Below are positions 32,204 through 39,314 of a stretch of 42,657 nucleotides of DNA, piece by piece. Source of the DNA: a virus; the IMG/VR virus record IMGVR_UViG_3300018476_000020, positions 1 through 42,657 of that record. One strand, given 5' to 3'. Position 1 is the stretch's first letter. The number at the start of each line of letters is the position of its first letter. The notes under the pieces are model-generated. The model did no database searches. It was not told the DNA's origin and saw only the letters and a list, made by a program, of their open reading frames with translations. The translations under genes and the position numbers were made by a program.

Positions 32204-34879
32204 TCAACCAAGAGTAGCAACGTCAAGCGTTGTCAATGATACACCAAGCTGCTCTGCTATGTCAGCTCTATCATAGCCTAGTGCTAGCATGTGTAGTGCA
32301 CGCTTAGTCTTAGCTGACGTCATTAGCTTAGCCTTGGGTGGAGTAGCCAACTCTTTGATTCTATCTAGGTCTGCGTTGTCTAGTATCTCTTTGAGCTTGC
32401 TGTTACTGATAGCGCCTGCTTGAATAGCTTCCCATTCCTTATCAGTAATGTCTACTCTAAACTTCTGTGCACCAGTGCGCACTCTTGCCTCAGCTAGGGC
32501 ACGATACCTTTCCTTCTTCTTTGTATCATTGTCCATCTGTGGATTCGCATTGATCTTAGCTCTTAGTATTGTGTTACCAACTACTTGTGCTTGCCTCTCT
32601 AGGGGCTTGTTCTTTATGGCCCGGTCTAATTTGTGGGTGAGGGAGTCAACTTCAGTCTTGTATGCCGCTTTAGCAGAGGCATCTTGTTTGATACCGGGGG
32701 TATTAAAAGCCTCTAGCCTAGCCGCATTAGCCATGGCCTTGAGCCTGTTGGAATGGTTGGCATAGATGCGCTCTACCTGGGTGTTAGCAGTGGACACCAG
32801 TGCATGGGCATCTGATTCAATGGCCAGCCACTTTACTTTCTCCTGCTTGGGTACTCGTTCACCCTTCCTATTGGTAGTTGTCTTACCACTGGGCTCATAC
32901 TTAAGTTCACCAGTGTTGACATCAATAGGACCACCTAGCTTAGAAGTCCTAGGCTTTCTTAAATCAATACGGACATCCTTACCAGCCCTAGAAAGAAGCG
33001 TTGCTGCACCAGCATTAGAGCGCCCTTGATACTCTGCCTTAAGCTTAGCTATGTTGTTTCTTCTTTCAGATTCCTTGAAGTTCAGCTTATGCTTGTGTGC
33101 ATCAATGACTACCATCGAATGACGAACTGCCCTAACCATGTGTTCTGGTGGGGCACCCTTGATTGTCATGTCGGTGATGAGGTTGGAGATCTTACCCATC
33201 TCTTGCTGGGTTCTCTTCTTTGACATCACCTCCATTCCATCATACCCTTTGTATTCCTCATGTGGTTTGAAGTTCTTCAAACCTTCCAAGGCTGGAGAAG
33301 CCTTGATCCTACCTTTGCCATTCGGTATGACCAGGACGGTATCACCATCAAAGTCTGCGCCTGACAATCTCTCAGCAACACTATGATGAATACCAACAGC
33401 ATGCTTGGCATCACGAAGAAGACGCTTGGCTTGAGGGTTGCGGTTGTTGACGGTTAGTTCTGGAATCTCAAACGTACCACCATGTGGATAACGAATGAGC
33501 GCAACTCTTTCTCCTGCCTCGAAACCAGGTGCGTAAATCTCAGTAGGACGCATCTTTGTGATTGGCAAGATAGCACGCCAGCTTTGACGAGGGAAAGACG
33601 CAGCCTCTAGGTGAACTGCTGAGGCATCGGTTCCATCAGCAAAGGCCTCAAGCAACCTCTTCCTAACCGTAGGGTTGGTCAACGCCTTTATGCTATCCAA
33701 CTCACCCTTACGGTTCTCGAATGTCATGTCGAGCTGTGCTTTAGCAAGGGCGGGGGATTGTTTTGACAACATCTGTGCCGAAACATTCTTACCCCACTTA
33801 GACCAATCGCCTTCTTCATTGACGATGTTCATAACTGAGGTAAGTTTATCCTTACCGTTCTTACCAGTGACTACGATTTGACGAGCGATGTTCGCTCCAA
33901 ATGGATTCTCTGCTTCGGCGTGTGGTTCAACCTTCTTCAAAACATCCATTTTACTAACATCGTGCCCTTTGTCTGTATGAAAGAGAACATCAATCCCATC
34001 CGGCATGTCATGATGATACATGGCCATGCCCTTGAGATATCGATCCTTTCCAACTAGAACACGAACCTGAGCATATCGAGATTGGCCAAGAGAAATATCC
34101 TCTACGCCTTCTCTAACATACATCACTCCATCAGATTTGCTACCACCATCAGGACCATAAACAATCCCAACTCGCTTCGGATCAAGAGACATTGGGGGTT
34201 GAAGCCGATGCTTTGTTTTGCCACCATCCTCAGACCACTGCCCAGTCTGTTGAATTTTGTCTCGATTCATCCAAGCTTGTTTTTGTGTGGTTACATCTGG
34301 AGTACAAAGAACTTTCATTCGAGTGTCTTTGCCTGTTCCAAGCTGTGGAACATTAACTGGCCAAACCTTGTACCCCTCTTGCTTAAGTATTTCAACCGCA
34401 GTCCTAAGTCTTTCTTGACTTACTCCAATTCTATTCTCTACCCCAACGCCAATATCAAGATACTTCTTCGAGTCAACTTCTTCACGAAGCAAGTCGGCTA
34501 TAGTTGAAAGACGATCGTTCTTTTCCTTAGCACCTGGAGCAAGAAGCGTACGAACAGTAGGCTCAGGAATTCCCATGTGTCGACCAATTGCCGAAGGTCC
34601 CCAACCCTTATCCTTCAAGGCCCACGCTTGATTGATCTGAGACTGCTTCCTTTCGTTCCTAGCAATTGTTTTTCTAGCTCGATACTCTGTGCTAGAAATC
34701 TTCATTGCCCTGAAGATCTCTGAGTCGTTCATTCCTTCGCCCTTGAGCTGTTGAATGAACCCTAGAAAATCTTCGTTATTGGTGTCGGCATTCAATCCAC
34801 CAGATCCCCAAGGATATCTTCCAGACTTACGAGGCGTACCAAAGTGCGCCAAATAATCTTCTTCGTTTATGGTTACCAA
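32204..34879 (-). CDS. DFDGD-motif RNA polymerase-like protein (YonO-like), possibly virion-carried
   Basis: 891 aa. TTG start with GAAGGAGGCAGACCG upstream, overlapping the previous gene by seven bases. Residues 505-513 read LSGADFDGD, the metal-binding motif of the beta-prime subunit of cellular RNA polymerases and of single-subunit phage relatives such as YonO and crAss-like virion polymerases. A possible first barrel, EIYAPGFEAGERVALIRYPH, precedes it. The N-terminus starts EDYLAHFGTPRKSGRYPWGS, a tag also seen on phage virion proteins. HTH-like helices lie at about 45-115 and in the last 30 residues (GYDRADIAEQLGVSLTTLD). I infer an RNA polymerase carried in the capsid. The second barrel's residues cannot be confirmed by eye. 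Confidence 0.75.
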   Translation of the reverse strand: MVTINEEDYLAHFGTPRKSGRYPWGSGGLNADTNNEDFLGFIQQLKGEGMNDSEIFRAMKISSTEYRARKTIARNERKQSQINQAWALKDKGWGPSAIGRHMGIPEPTVRTLLAPGAKEKNDRLSTIADLLREEVDSKKYLDIGVGVENRIGVSQERLRTAVEILKQEGYKVWPVNVPQLGTGKDTRMKVLCTPDVTTQKQAWMNRDKIQQTGQWSEDGGKTKHRLQPPMSLDPKRVGIVYGPDGGSKSDGVMYVREGVEDISLGQSRYAQVRVLVGKDRYLKGMAMYHHDMPDGIDVLFHTDKGHDVSKMDVLKKVEPHAEAENPFGANIARQIVVTGKNGKDKLTSVMNIVNEEGDWSKWGKNVSAQMLSKQSPALAKAQLDMTFENRKGELDSIKALTNPTVRKRLLEAFADGTDASAVHLEAASFPRQSWRAILPITKMRPTEIYAPGFEAGERVALIRYPHGGTFEIPELTVNNRNPQAKRLLRDAKHAVGIHHSVAERLSGADFDGDTVLVIPNGKGRIKASPALEGLKNFKPHEEYKGYDGMEVMSKKRTQQEMGKISNLITDMTIKGAPPEHMVRAVRHSMVVIDAHKHKLNFKESERRNNIAKLKAEYQGRSNAGAATLLSRAGKDVRIDLRKPRTSKLGGPIDVNTGELKYEPSGKTTTNRKGERVPKQEKVKWLAIESDAHALVSTANTQVERIYANHSNRLKAMANAARLEAFNTPGIKQDASAKAAYKTEVDSLTHKLDRAIKNKPLERQAQVVGNTILRAKINANPQMDNDTKKKERYRALAEARVRTGAQKFRVDITDKEWEAIQAGAISNSKLKEILDNADLDRIKELATPPKAKLMTSAKTKRALHMLALGYDRADIAEQLGVSLTTLDVATLG

Positions 34880-35433
34880 CGGTCTGCCTCCTTCATAGCC
34901 TCGATCTTCAGGTCAAAGTCAACGATGGTATTCATGATTGCTTCAATAGTTTCAGGAAATGGTTCAAACACTCGAATCTCGTCTCTCTGGTAGATACGAA
35001 GTTCAATTTCGATTTCGAATGGTGAAATACTATACTCTAAACAGAATATAGCAGCATACACTTGAAGTTGCTTTTCTGAAGATGGTGTAAGTCCAGTCTT
35101 AAGATCATGAATCCTAAGTTTGTTTCTTCTGAAGGATATGGTATCGGCATGACCGAAGCAATTATCCGAATAGAACAGAAGTTGCTCAGGAACCATCTTG
35201 TAAGATATAGCATCATTCACATAGGTAGACATGGATTGATTTGACTTGGATAACTTGACACCAAGCCTAACTGCTTCATGAGCAAGCGCATGTAAATCAG
35301 TACCACGCCTAGCCGACATTGATGCAAAATATCGTGTTTGCAGCTTCTGATCGTCGTAATTGATCCAGTGATATGTGCTAGGACTTAGAAACGCATGCTT
35401 CCCCTGAAGGTCGGAACGCCGATTGAAGATCAT
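34873..35433 (-). CDS. Cas4-like / PD-(D/E)XK exonuclease
   Basis: 186 aa from the ATG at 35433, 6-7 bases after GAGGAGG. A longer frame starts inside the upstream gene. Core motifs: RGTDLHALAHEAV, FGHADTISFRRNKLRIHDLK with TG (PD-(D/E)XK-like D and DLK), and QLQVYAAIFCLEYS. This is the pattern of Cas4/RecB-type nucleases, which process DNA ends in phage recombination or replication. The four Cys of iron-sulfur Cas4 proteins are not apparent, so I call it Cas4-like only by fold pattern. Confidence 0.7.
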   Translation of the reverse strand: MIFNRRSDLQGKHAFLSPSTYHWINYDDQKLQTRYFASMSARRGTDLHALAHEAVRLGVKLSKSNQSMSTYVNDAISYKMVPEQLLFYSDNCFGHADTISFRRNKLRIHDLKTGLTPSSEKQLQVYAAIFCLEYSISPFEIEIELRIYQRDEIRVFEPFPETIEAIMNTIVDFDLKIEAMKEADRW

Positions 35434-35695
35434 TAAATACGGCCTCCTCATTCTCCGGATATAGGAAAGCAGCAAAAGACATGTCGTTCATTTTCTGAAT
35501 GTAATACGTTTGATTTGGTTGATTCCTTGCGTTTACAGACAGTTTGATCTCAAGAGCAGCCCAACGATCATTATAGAAAACCGTCAGATCTGGAATACCT
35601 TGTCGATAACCAGCATCGTTCTTGAGGACGACACATCCTGGAAAATACGTTTCGAGCTTGTGAATGATTTGTGTTTGGTATTGTCGTTCGTTCAT
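35378..35695 (-). CDS. VRR-NUC domain nuclease
   Basis: 105 aa. ATG with GGGAGGAGC upstream. Motifs: RQYQTQIIHKLETYFPG, DAGYRQGIPDLTVFYND (PD), RWAALEIKLS (ExK) and QPNQTYYIQKMNDMSFAAFL. This fits the VRR-NUC nuclease family, structure-specific DNA nucleases common near phage helicases. The last 56 bases overlap the Cas4-like gene. The repeated promoter element (copy d) stands about 40 bases upstream of its start, so it may head an operon with the nuclease and the RNA polymerase-like gene. Confidence 0.85.
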   Translation of the reverse strand: MNERQYQTQIIHKLETYFPGCVVLKNDAGYRQGIPDLTVFYNDRWAALEIKLSVNARNQPNQTYYIQKMNDMSFAAFLYPENEEAVFNDLQSAFRPSGEACVSKS

Positions 35696-35735
35696 GCTCC
35701 TCCCATACAGAATGAAAAATAGTCGTCAAACTCTT

Positions 35736-35765
35736 TCCTCTCATTAGATACGTTGTTTGCGATAT
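35736..35765 (-). promoter_or_regulatory. Repeated promoter-like element, copy d (short form)
   Basis: On the minus strand: TATATCGCAAACAACG, then TATC, then TAATGAGAGGAAAGAG. Four bases of the usual middle are missing, so the TCGCA-to-TAATGA distance is shorter than in the other copies. A TTTGACGACT lies just downstream. Confidence 0.55.
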
Positions 35766-35778
35766 AGGAGCATACTCA

Positions 35779-36273
35779 CTACAGAATCACGTAGGTATGC
35801 CAATACGGAAATATAGAATCTCCGCTATAGCATGATCTGAATACTTCAATGAATAAACATCCCTCAGCCGTAGCCGCTTCTACAATAGATTTGTATTCTA
35901 TTCCAAGCTCAGTATTCATGACTGGCAAGGTGTAGTAATGAGGCGGATATACTTCTCCGAATTGATGACGATACTTCCAAGCAAACCACCTAGGACGCCA
36001 TAGAAGATTCTCTACACGTAAATTGGTCCGGTCATTGTCTTTACAGATCACCGCATCAAATATCTGAGATTTCTCAGGAACGAACGTATCGGCCACCAAG
36101 ACTTTCACAGACACAGTACGCCTTACCCCCTCCTGCCACAGGGAAAGCTTCACATCTCCGTACTTGGTTAGGCTAGTTCGCATGACATACCCGTTTAGCC
36201 TGGCAACTCTTCCATACGTGCTCACCATGTAATCTGGGAAATTCCAGATGTACTCCCAAACTTCTTCATCCAT
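35779..36273 (-). CDS. NUMOD4/HNH-type protein with degenerate catalytic site
   Basis: 164 aa. ATG after AAGGAGATCACA. The N-terminus EEVWEYIWNFPDYMVSTYGR matches NUMOD4. The HNH core is altered: SLTKYGDVKLSLWQEGVRRT and VLVADTFVPE, then AVICKDNDRTNLRVENLLWR where active members have His-containing VNHxDGdxxN. The C-terminus has EYKSIVEAATAEGCLF, NUMOD1-like. Loss of the catalytic His predicts DNA binding without cleavage. It could be a regulator or a decayed homing nuclease. Confidence 0.75.
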   Translation of the reverse strand: MDEEVWEYIWNFPDYMVSTYGRVARLNGYVMRTSLTKYGDVKLSLWQEGVRRTVSVKVLVADTFVPEKSQIFDAVICKDNDRTNLRVENLLWRPRWFAWKYRHQFGEVYPPHYYTLPVMNTELGIEYKSIVEAATAEGCLFIEVFRSCYSGDSIFPYWHTYVIL

Positions 36274-36532
36274 TGTGATCTCCTTGCGTCATTTCTGAAA
36301 AATATACAAAGGAAAAACCTTTTTGTGAAAACGTCACTGTATACTCCCTCTATACAACAGGGTGGGAGTATGAAGTTAAAAAATATAGAAAACTCTTTGA
36401 AAGTGTTTTGCCTCATTTTGTCAAACTCTTATTTTAGCCAAAATCCCAGTAAACATAAGGGTTTTGAGGCTTTTTGGGGGTGCGTCAAAACCGTCAAAAC
36501 TAAAGTCTTCCGTCTCGACGCCTGCCCACACG
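36274..36532. other. AT-rich intergenic region with TTTTGACG repeats and dyads
   Basis: The longest non-coding stretch in the early region. On the minus strand it holds TTTTGACGGTTTTGACGC (36483-36500), TTTGACAAAATGAGG (near 36413-36428), a dyad ATACTCCC (36341-36348) / GGGAGTAT (36364-36371), a small AAAGG-AAAAA-CCTTT hairpin, and TATATTTTT. Candidates are a promoter/operator for the helicase gene's neighbours, or a replication origin. No clean sigma70-like -10 at 16-18 bases from the TTGACA. Confidence 0.4.
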
Positions 36533-37708
36533 TCACAATTCTCCACCCTCAGTAATGAACTTCTTCTCGTTGAAACTGCGCTTTTGGCCCAAGCTCTTCC
36601 TTACGGACAGGTCGATGGTCGAATTTGACGTAAGCATGTAGTAGTACAAAACATCGAATTCAGTGTCCAATCTGTCGATTCTGCCCTGTGCCTGGACGAA
36701 ATTCTTGTACGAATACGTCAAGGAATACAGAATCATGGCGTTGGTAGACGTGCAATTCCACGCTTCTGCCCCAGCAACGTACTGTACGAGATATACCCAC
36801 CTGTCCTCTTGAGGCACCGGGTCTTTCTGATGACCATTCCATTCGAATACGCCTATGTACCGGCTCAGACTTCTCAGGATCTCTAGCTCGTAGTTGAAAT
36901 TGTAGAAAATTACCAATCTTGGGTGACACTTCATCAAACAATGGACCATCTCCAATCGCGAGGGGTCTGTATTTACTACCTTACGCATTACACGGAACAT
37001 CTCAGATATGTCCTTGAGCGGCCTGTCCTCATAGACGTGCCATCGATTCTTGACTACCTGTGTGTAGAGGGATTCGTCATAGCTCACGTCCATCCAGTTC
37101 GTGTTCTTTGTGGTGTGCTTGAGATATGGCATCTCCACCAGGACCTCATTACGCAACAACTCGAGCTTACTCTCGTTGATGTAGCCCTTGACCTTCGGGT
37201 ACTTGGCAAAGGCCTCGTAGATAACGTGCTTCCACTTGAATTCGGTGATGTTCTTGTAGTATCCATTGGCGATGAATATGGGAGCATAGTCAAGCCATAC
37301 GTCACCTGGAGTAGCAGTGAGTAATATCCAGGGATTGTTGCGTGCGATCTTGATGAATGATTTCACCCAAGAACCCGTACCGACAACCCTCTGCTCATCG
37401 AATATGAAGAAGGTGTTTGTGTACTCGGTGTACTTACCTATGTTGTTCCACGAGTCCACGAATATGGTCCCATGGACAGTTGCATCCTCCTCAGCACCAA
37501 TACCGAACTTTGCGGCCTCTCCCTGCCAATCTAGAGTGTCACGCTTCTTAGCTGTCGTAATGACGACGATGTTGTGATCGGACAGATTCTCCACGTACCA
37601 TGCGAGAACCGTCATAGACTTTCCTGCACCTACACCACCCCAGAGAACCTTACCGCTCGAGAGGTGTTCGATTGCTGCCTTCTGATGAGGCATTAACTCT
37701 ACAGCCAT
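36533..37708 (-). CDS. SF2 (SNF2-like) DNA helicase
   Basis: 391 aa. ATG with AAGGAGATTAT upstream. Motifs in order: Q-like PHQKAAIEHLSSGKVLWGG, Walker A GGVGAGKS (about residues 24-31), DEQR box in FFIFDEQRVV, motif III LLTATPGD, and motif VI QAQGRIDRLD. The protein is short for an SNF2 family member but keeps both RecA-like lobes. It should move on or unwind DNA in replication or recombination. A terminator lies 11 bases before the start. Confidence 0.9.
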   Translation of the reverse strand: MAVELMPHQKAAIEHLSSGKVLWGGVGAGKSMTVLAWYVENLSDHNIVVITTAKKRDTLDWQGEAAKFGIGAEEDATVHGTIFVDSWNNIGKYTEYTNTFFIFDEQRVVGTGSWVKSFIKIARNNPWILLTATPGDVWLDYAPIFIANGYYKNITEFKWKHVIYEAFAKYPKVKGYINESKLELLRNEVLVEMPYLKHTTKNTNWMDVSYDESLYTQVVKNRWHVYEDRPLKDISEMFRVMRKVVNTDPSRLEMVHCLMKCHPRLVIFYNFNYELEILRSLSRYIGVFEWNGHQKDPVPQEDRWVYLVQYVAGAEAWNCTSTNAMILYSLTYSYKNFVQAQGRIDRLDTEFDVLYYYMLTSNSTIDLSVRKSLGQKRSFNEKKFITEGGEL

Positions 37709-37718
37709 ATAATCTCCT

Positions 37719-37752
37719 TAGACAAAAAGGAAAGCCGTTGTGGCTCTCCTCT
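37719..37752 (-). terminator. Terminator between the 61-aa gene and the SF2 helicase
   Basis: Minus-strand AGGAGAGCC-ACAAC-GGCTTTCCT forms a stem, followed by TTTTTGTCTAAGG. The tail overlaps the ribosome-binding site of the helicase gene, so termination and helicase expression are alternatives. Confidence 0.8.
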
Positions 37753-37761
37753 TGAATATCA

Positions 37762-37947
37762 CTATCGGGTTCTGTGGTCCCAGTTTCCTCGTGTGTCCTC
37801 GATGACACCCATGCGCATAAGGCATAGCTTACACGTAACATCCTCTTCAGATTCGGTGGTATCGAATCCTCTTTGGATCATTCGTATGTTGCCTACACAA
37901 TATGGGCGATGTGGTGCATCGACGTTCAACAAGTGAATCTTTCTCAC
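37762..37947 (-). CDS. Small Cys-containing protein, 61 aa
   Basis: GTG start with GAAAGGAACATT upstream. It contains VDAPHRPYCVGNIRMIQRGF, TTESEEDVTCKLCLMRMGVI and EDTRGNWDHRTR. A single Cys (YC) and a CxxC (CKLC) could form a small zinc site with a nearby His. It lies between promoter copy e and the terminator before the SF2 helicase, forming a one-gene unit. Function unknown. Confidence 0.6.
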   Translation of the reverse strand: MRKIHLLNVDAPHRPYCVGNIRMIQRGFDTTESEEDVTCKLCLMRMGVIEDTRGNWDHRTR

Positions 37948-37962
37948 AATGTTCCTTTCGTA

Positions 37963-37996
37963 GTGGGTTCATTATAAGAGTTGTTTCCACTGCGAG
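37963..37996 (-). promoter_or_regulatory. Repeated promoter-like element, copy e
   Basis: On the minus strand: TCTCGCAGTGGAAACAAC, then TCT, then TATAATGAACCCACTACG. It has a perfect TATAAT and directly follows the T-tract of the terminator at 37993-38028. It serves the 61-aa gene. Confidence 0.75.
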
Positions 37997-38028
37997 ACAA
38001 AAGCTAAACCCCTTGCGGGATATAGCCT
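37993..38028 (-). terminator. Terminator after the 60-aa gene, before promoter e
   Basis: Minus-strand GCTA-TAT-CCC-GCAA-GGG-GTT-TAGC, then TTTTGTCTCG. It shares the apex CCC-GCAA-GGG with other members. The T-tract runs straight into promoter copy e. Confidence 0.85.
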
Positions 38029-38034
38029 TTGGAA

Positions 38035-38217
38035 TCACTTCCAAGTAACTTCGGCTTGGGTAATAAGAACTTGCGCGATCTTCTTCGCTTGGTCGTAGTC
38101 GACTCCGTACGTCTTGTTCACCAGCTTGTTAGCCAATTCATTGACTTCATGCTGTTGATCAGCGTACTTCGATGCGACTTCACCAGCAAAGCTCAGTGCG
38201 TTCTTGAACTTGCCCAT
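38035..38217 (-). CDS. Small charged helical protein, 60 aa
   Basis: ATG at 38217 with AAAGGAGACCGAC upstream. It reads MGKFKNALSFAGEVASKYAD, then QQHEVNELANKLVNKTYGVD and YDQAKKIAQVLITQAEVTWK. It is alpha-helical and amphipathic without a clear span, the second of the small genes in the array between 37762 and 39627. No function known. It ends next to terminator 37993-38028. Confidence 0.6.
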   Translation of the reverse strand: MGKFKNALSFAGEVASKYADQQHEVNELANKLVNKTYGVDYDQAKKIAQVLITQAEVTWK

Positions 38218-38236
38218 GTCGGTCTCCTTTGTAGTG

Positions 38237-38268
38237 GGTTCATTAGAGGCGTTGTAAAACATACGGAG
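38237..38268 (-). promoter_or_regulatory. Repeated promoter-like element, copy f
   Basis: On the minus strand: CTCCGTATGTTTTACAAC, then GCCTC, then TAATGAACCCACTAC. It is the most diverged at the first box (CCGTA instead of TCGCA). It serves the 60-aa gene at 38035-38217. Confidence 0.65.
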
Positions 38269-38299
38269 ACAAAACCTAAAGCCCTTGCGGGCGATAGGC
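38266..38299 (-). terminator. Terminator after the 60-aa membrane gene
   Basis: Minus-strand GCCTATCG-CCC-GCAA-GGG-CTTTAGG, then TTTTGTCTCC, which abuts promoter copy f. It is nearly the same as the terminator at 38544 in apex and tail. Confidence 0.85.
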
Positions 38300-38482
38300 T
38301 CAATAGCGATCAAGCACTTCTTGGGGGTAACCTTGCTTCTTCATCCAACGCTTGGTGCGCTTATCACTGATCTTCTCCTTCACTGCAAATACTGCAATGC
38401 CAGTTACGGCACCAACAGCAATTGCGAGTGAAAGCTTTCCAACAGTCATTTCGCTTCCATCTTCGTAGGTCTTAATAACCAT
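38300..38482 (-). CDS. Small single-pass membrane protein, 60 aa
   Basis: ATG with TTAAGGAGACATC upstream. It reads MVIKTYEDGSEMTVGKLSLA with a membrane span in LAIAVGAVTGIAVFAV and then KEKISDKRTKRWMKKQGYPQ, a positively charged C-terminus. Topology is N-out/C-in by the positive-inside rule. One of five or more small membrane proteins in the early array. Confidence 0.65.
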   Translation of the reverse strand: MVIKTYEDGSEMTVGKLSLAIAVGAVTGIAVFAVKEKISDKRTKRWMKKQGYPQEVLDRY

Positions 38483-38506
38483 GATGTCTCCTTAATAGGG
38501 GTTGAT

Positions 38507-38541
38507 CTCTCTTCATTACATACGTTGCAAATCCTGCGATA
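38507..38541 (-). promoter_or_regulatory. Repeated promoter-like element, copy g
   Basis: On the minus strand: TATCGCAGGATTTGCAAC, then GTATG, then TAATGAAGAGAGATC. It comes right after the terminator at 38544-38579 and serves the 60-aa membrane gene. Confidence 0.8.
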
Positions 38542-38543
38542 AG

Positions 38544-38579
38544 GAGACAAAACCTAAAGCCCTTGTGGGGCCTTAGGCG
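38544..38579 (-). terminator. Terminator after the 53-aa gene
   Basis: Minus-strand CCTAAGG-CCCC-ACAA-GGG-CTTTAGG, then TTTTGTCTCC. It is placed eleven bases after the stop of the 53-aa gene and directly before promoter copy g. Confidence 0.85.
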
Positions 38580-38588
38580 TGAAATAGG

Positions 38589-38750
38589 TCACCGATTGAC
38601 TCGGTAGTTGACCTGCTTGGCATATGCGCGACGGCCCTGTGCAGCACTAACAGCGTTGAGCAGCTTCGCAGCAGCGGTTACTGCGAGGCTACCAACGATG
38701 ATCGTGGTAACGGGGTCCTTCTCGAATTGTGCCTTCAGCTTGTCAATCAT
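38589..38750 (-). CDS. Small single-pass membrane protein, 53 aa
   Basis: ATG at 38750 with GAAAAGAGATTCAG upstream. It reads MIDKLKAQFEKDPVTTIIVG, with a span TTIIVGSLAVTAAAKLLNAV, and ends in a basic GRRAYAKQVNYRVNR. Translation length and the ribosome-binding site support it. It sits between promoter copy h and the terminator at 38544, forming a one-gene unit. No function known. Confidence 0.65.
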   Translation of the reverse strand: MIDKLKAQFEKDPVTTIIVGSLAVTAAAKLLNAVSAAQGRRAYAKQVNYRVNR

Positions 38751-38770
38751 CTGAATCTCTTTTCGTTGAG

Positions 38771-38803
38771 GGTCTCTTCATTACATGAGTTGTTATTTCT
38801 GCG
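38771..38803 (-). promoter_or_regulatory. Repeated promoter-like element, copy h
   Basis: On the minus strand: TTCGCAGAAATAACAACTC, then ATG, then TAATGAAGAGACCC. It follows the terminator at 38804-38838 without a gap and serves the 53-aa gene. Confidence 0.8.
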
Positions 38804-38838
38804 AAGACAAAAGGAAAAGCTTTGTGGGCTCTTCCTCT
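38804..38838 (-). terminator. Terminator after the 68-aa gene
   Basis: Minus-strand AGGAA-GA-GC-CCACAAA-GC-TT-TTCCT, then TTTTGTCTTC. It belongs to the shared terminator family. The tail runs into promoter copy h. Confidence 0.85.
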
Positions 38839-38844
38839 TGAATA

Positions 38845-39051
38845 TCAACTATTCAACTCTTCATAAGCTTCCGGGCAGTAGTACTCCATCGGGTCAATGC
38901 CCTTGGACTCCAAGAATGCGTAGAACGCCTTCACGTTGCTCTGCTGCAACCAGATCGCGCCAAAGGCGATTGTGGTAGCGGCGTAAGCAACCTTGTTGCG
39001 TCCGACGTGGTTCTTGATCTTCCGGGCGTTAGCCTTGATCGTTTCCTTCAT
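38845..39051 (-). CDS. Small single-pass membrane protein, 68 aa
   Basis: ATG at 39051 with AATCAGGAGACCGAA upstream. A longer reading starts in promoter copy i. It begins KETIKANARKIKNHVGRNKV, then a span VAYAATTIAFGAIWLQQSNV and a C-terminus EYYCPEAYEELNS. Basic N-terminus and acidic C-terminus suggest N-in topology. Another member of the small early membrane set. Confidence 0.65.
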   Translation of the reverse strand: MKETIKANARKIKNHVGRNKVAYAATTIAFGAIWLQQSNVKAFYAFLESKGIDPMEYYCPEAYEELNS

Positions 39052-39070
39052 TTCGGTCTCCTGATTAGGT

Positions 39071-39107
39071 TGAGGTCTCTTCATTACAAGCCCTGTTATT
39101 CCTGCGG
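39071..39107 (-). promoter_or_regulatory. Repeated promoter-like element, copy i
   Basis: On the minus strand: CTCCGCAGGAATAACAGG, then GCTTG, then TAATGAAGAGACC. It overlaps the end of the 72-aa gene (stop at 39096) and serves the 68-aa gene. No terminator lies before it, unlike copies e-h. Confidence 0.75.
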
Positions 39108-39314
39108 AGGAAATACCACGTCCGTCGTCTTGTCAGCTATCTTCGTAGACGTCTTGTCGACCCATTCGCTGATCTCATCTTCGTGACGCTCATACAGCTT
39201 TTGCGCGGTACGGTCGAGCACCTTATAGGTGAACTTGGAGATCTTGTACAGTACGATGATCTTCACGACATCTCCAGCCGTGATATCAAAGATGGTTTTC
39301 TTCCTGAGCTTCAT
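39096..39314 (-). CDS. Small amphipathic/membrane-associated protein, 72 aa
   Basis: ATG with AAGGAGACTG upstream. It reads MKLRKKTIFDITAGDVVKII and VLYKISKFTYKVLDRTAQKL, then an acidic-basic tail (ERHEDEISEWVDKTSTKIAD). The hydrophobic stretch (VVKIIVLYKISKFTYKV) is amphipathic, so it may lie on the membrane surface. The start overlaps a 46-aa gene on the same strand. Confidence 0.6.
   Translation of the reverse strand: MKLRKKTIFDITAGDVVKIIVLYKISKFTYKVLDRTAQKLYERHEDEISEWVDKTSTKIADKTTDVVFPPQE

Noticed and set aside
36222-36416. 64-codon minus-strand frame overlapping the NUMOD4 gene
   Set aside because: It covers the dyad region and has no ribosome-binding site; hydrophobic content comes from AT-richness.
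37847-38044. 65-codon minus-strand frame
   Set aside because: It covers the terminator and promoter copy e and overlaps the 61-aa gene, with no ribosome-binding site.
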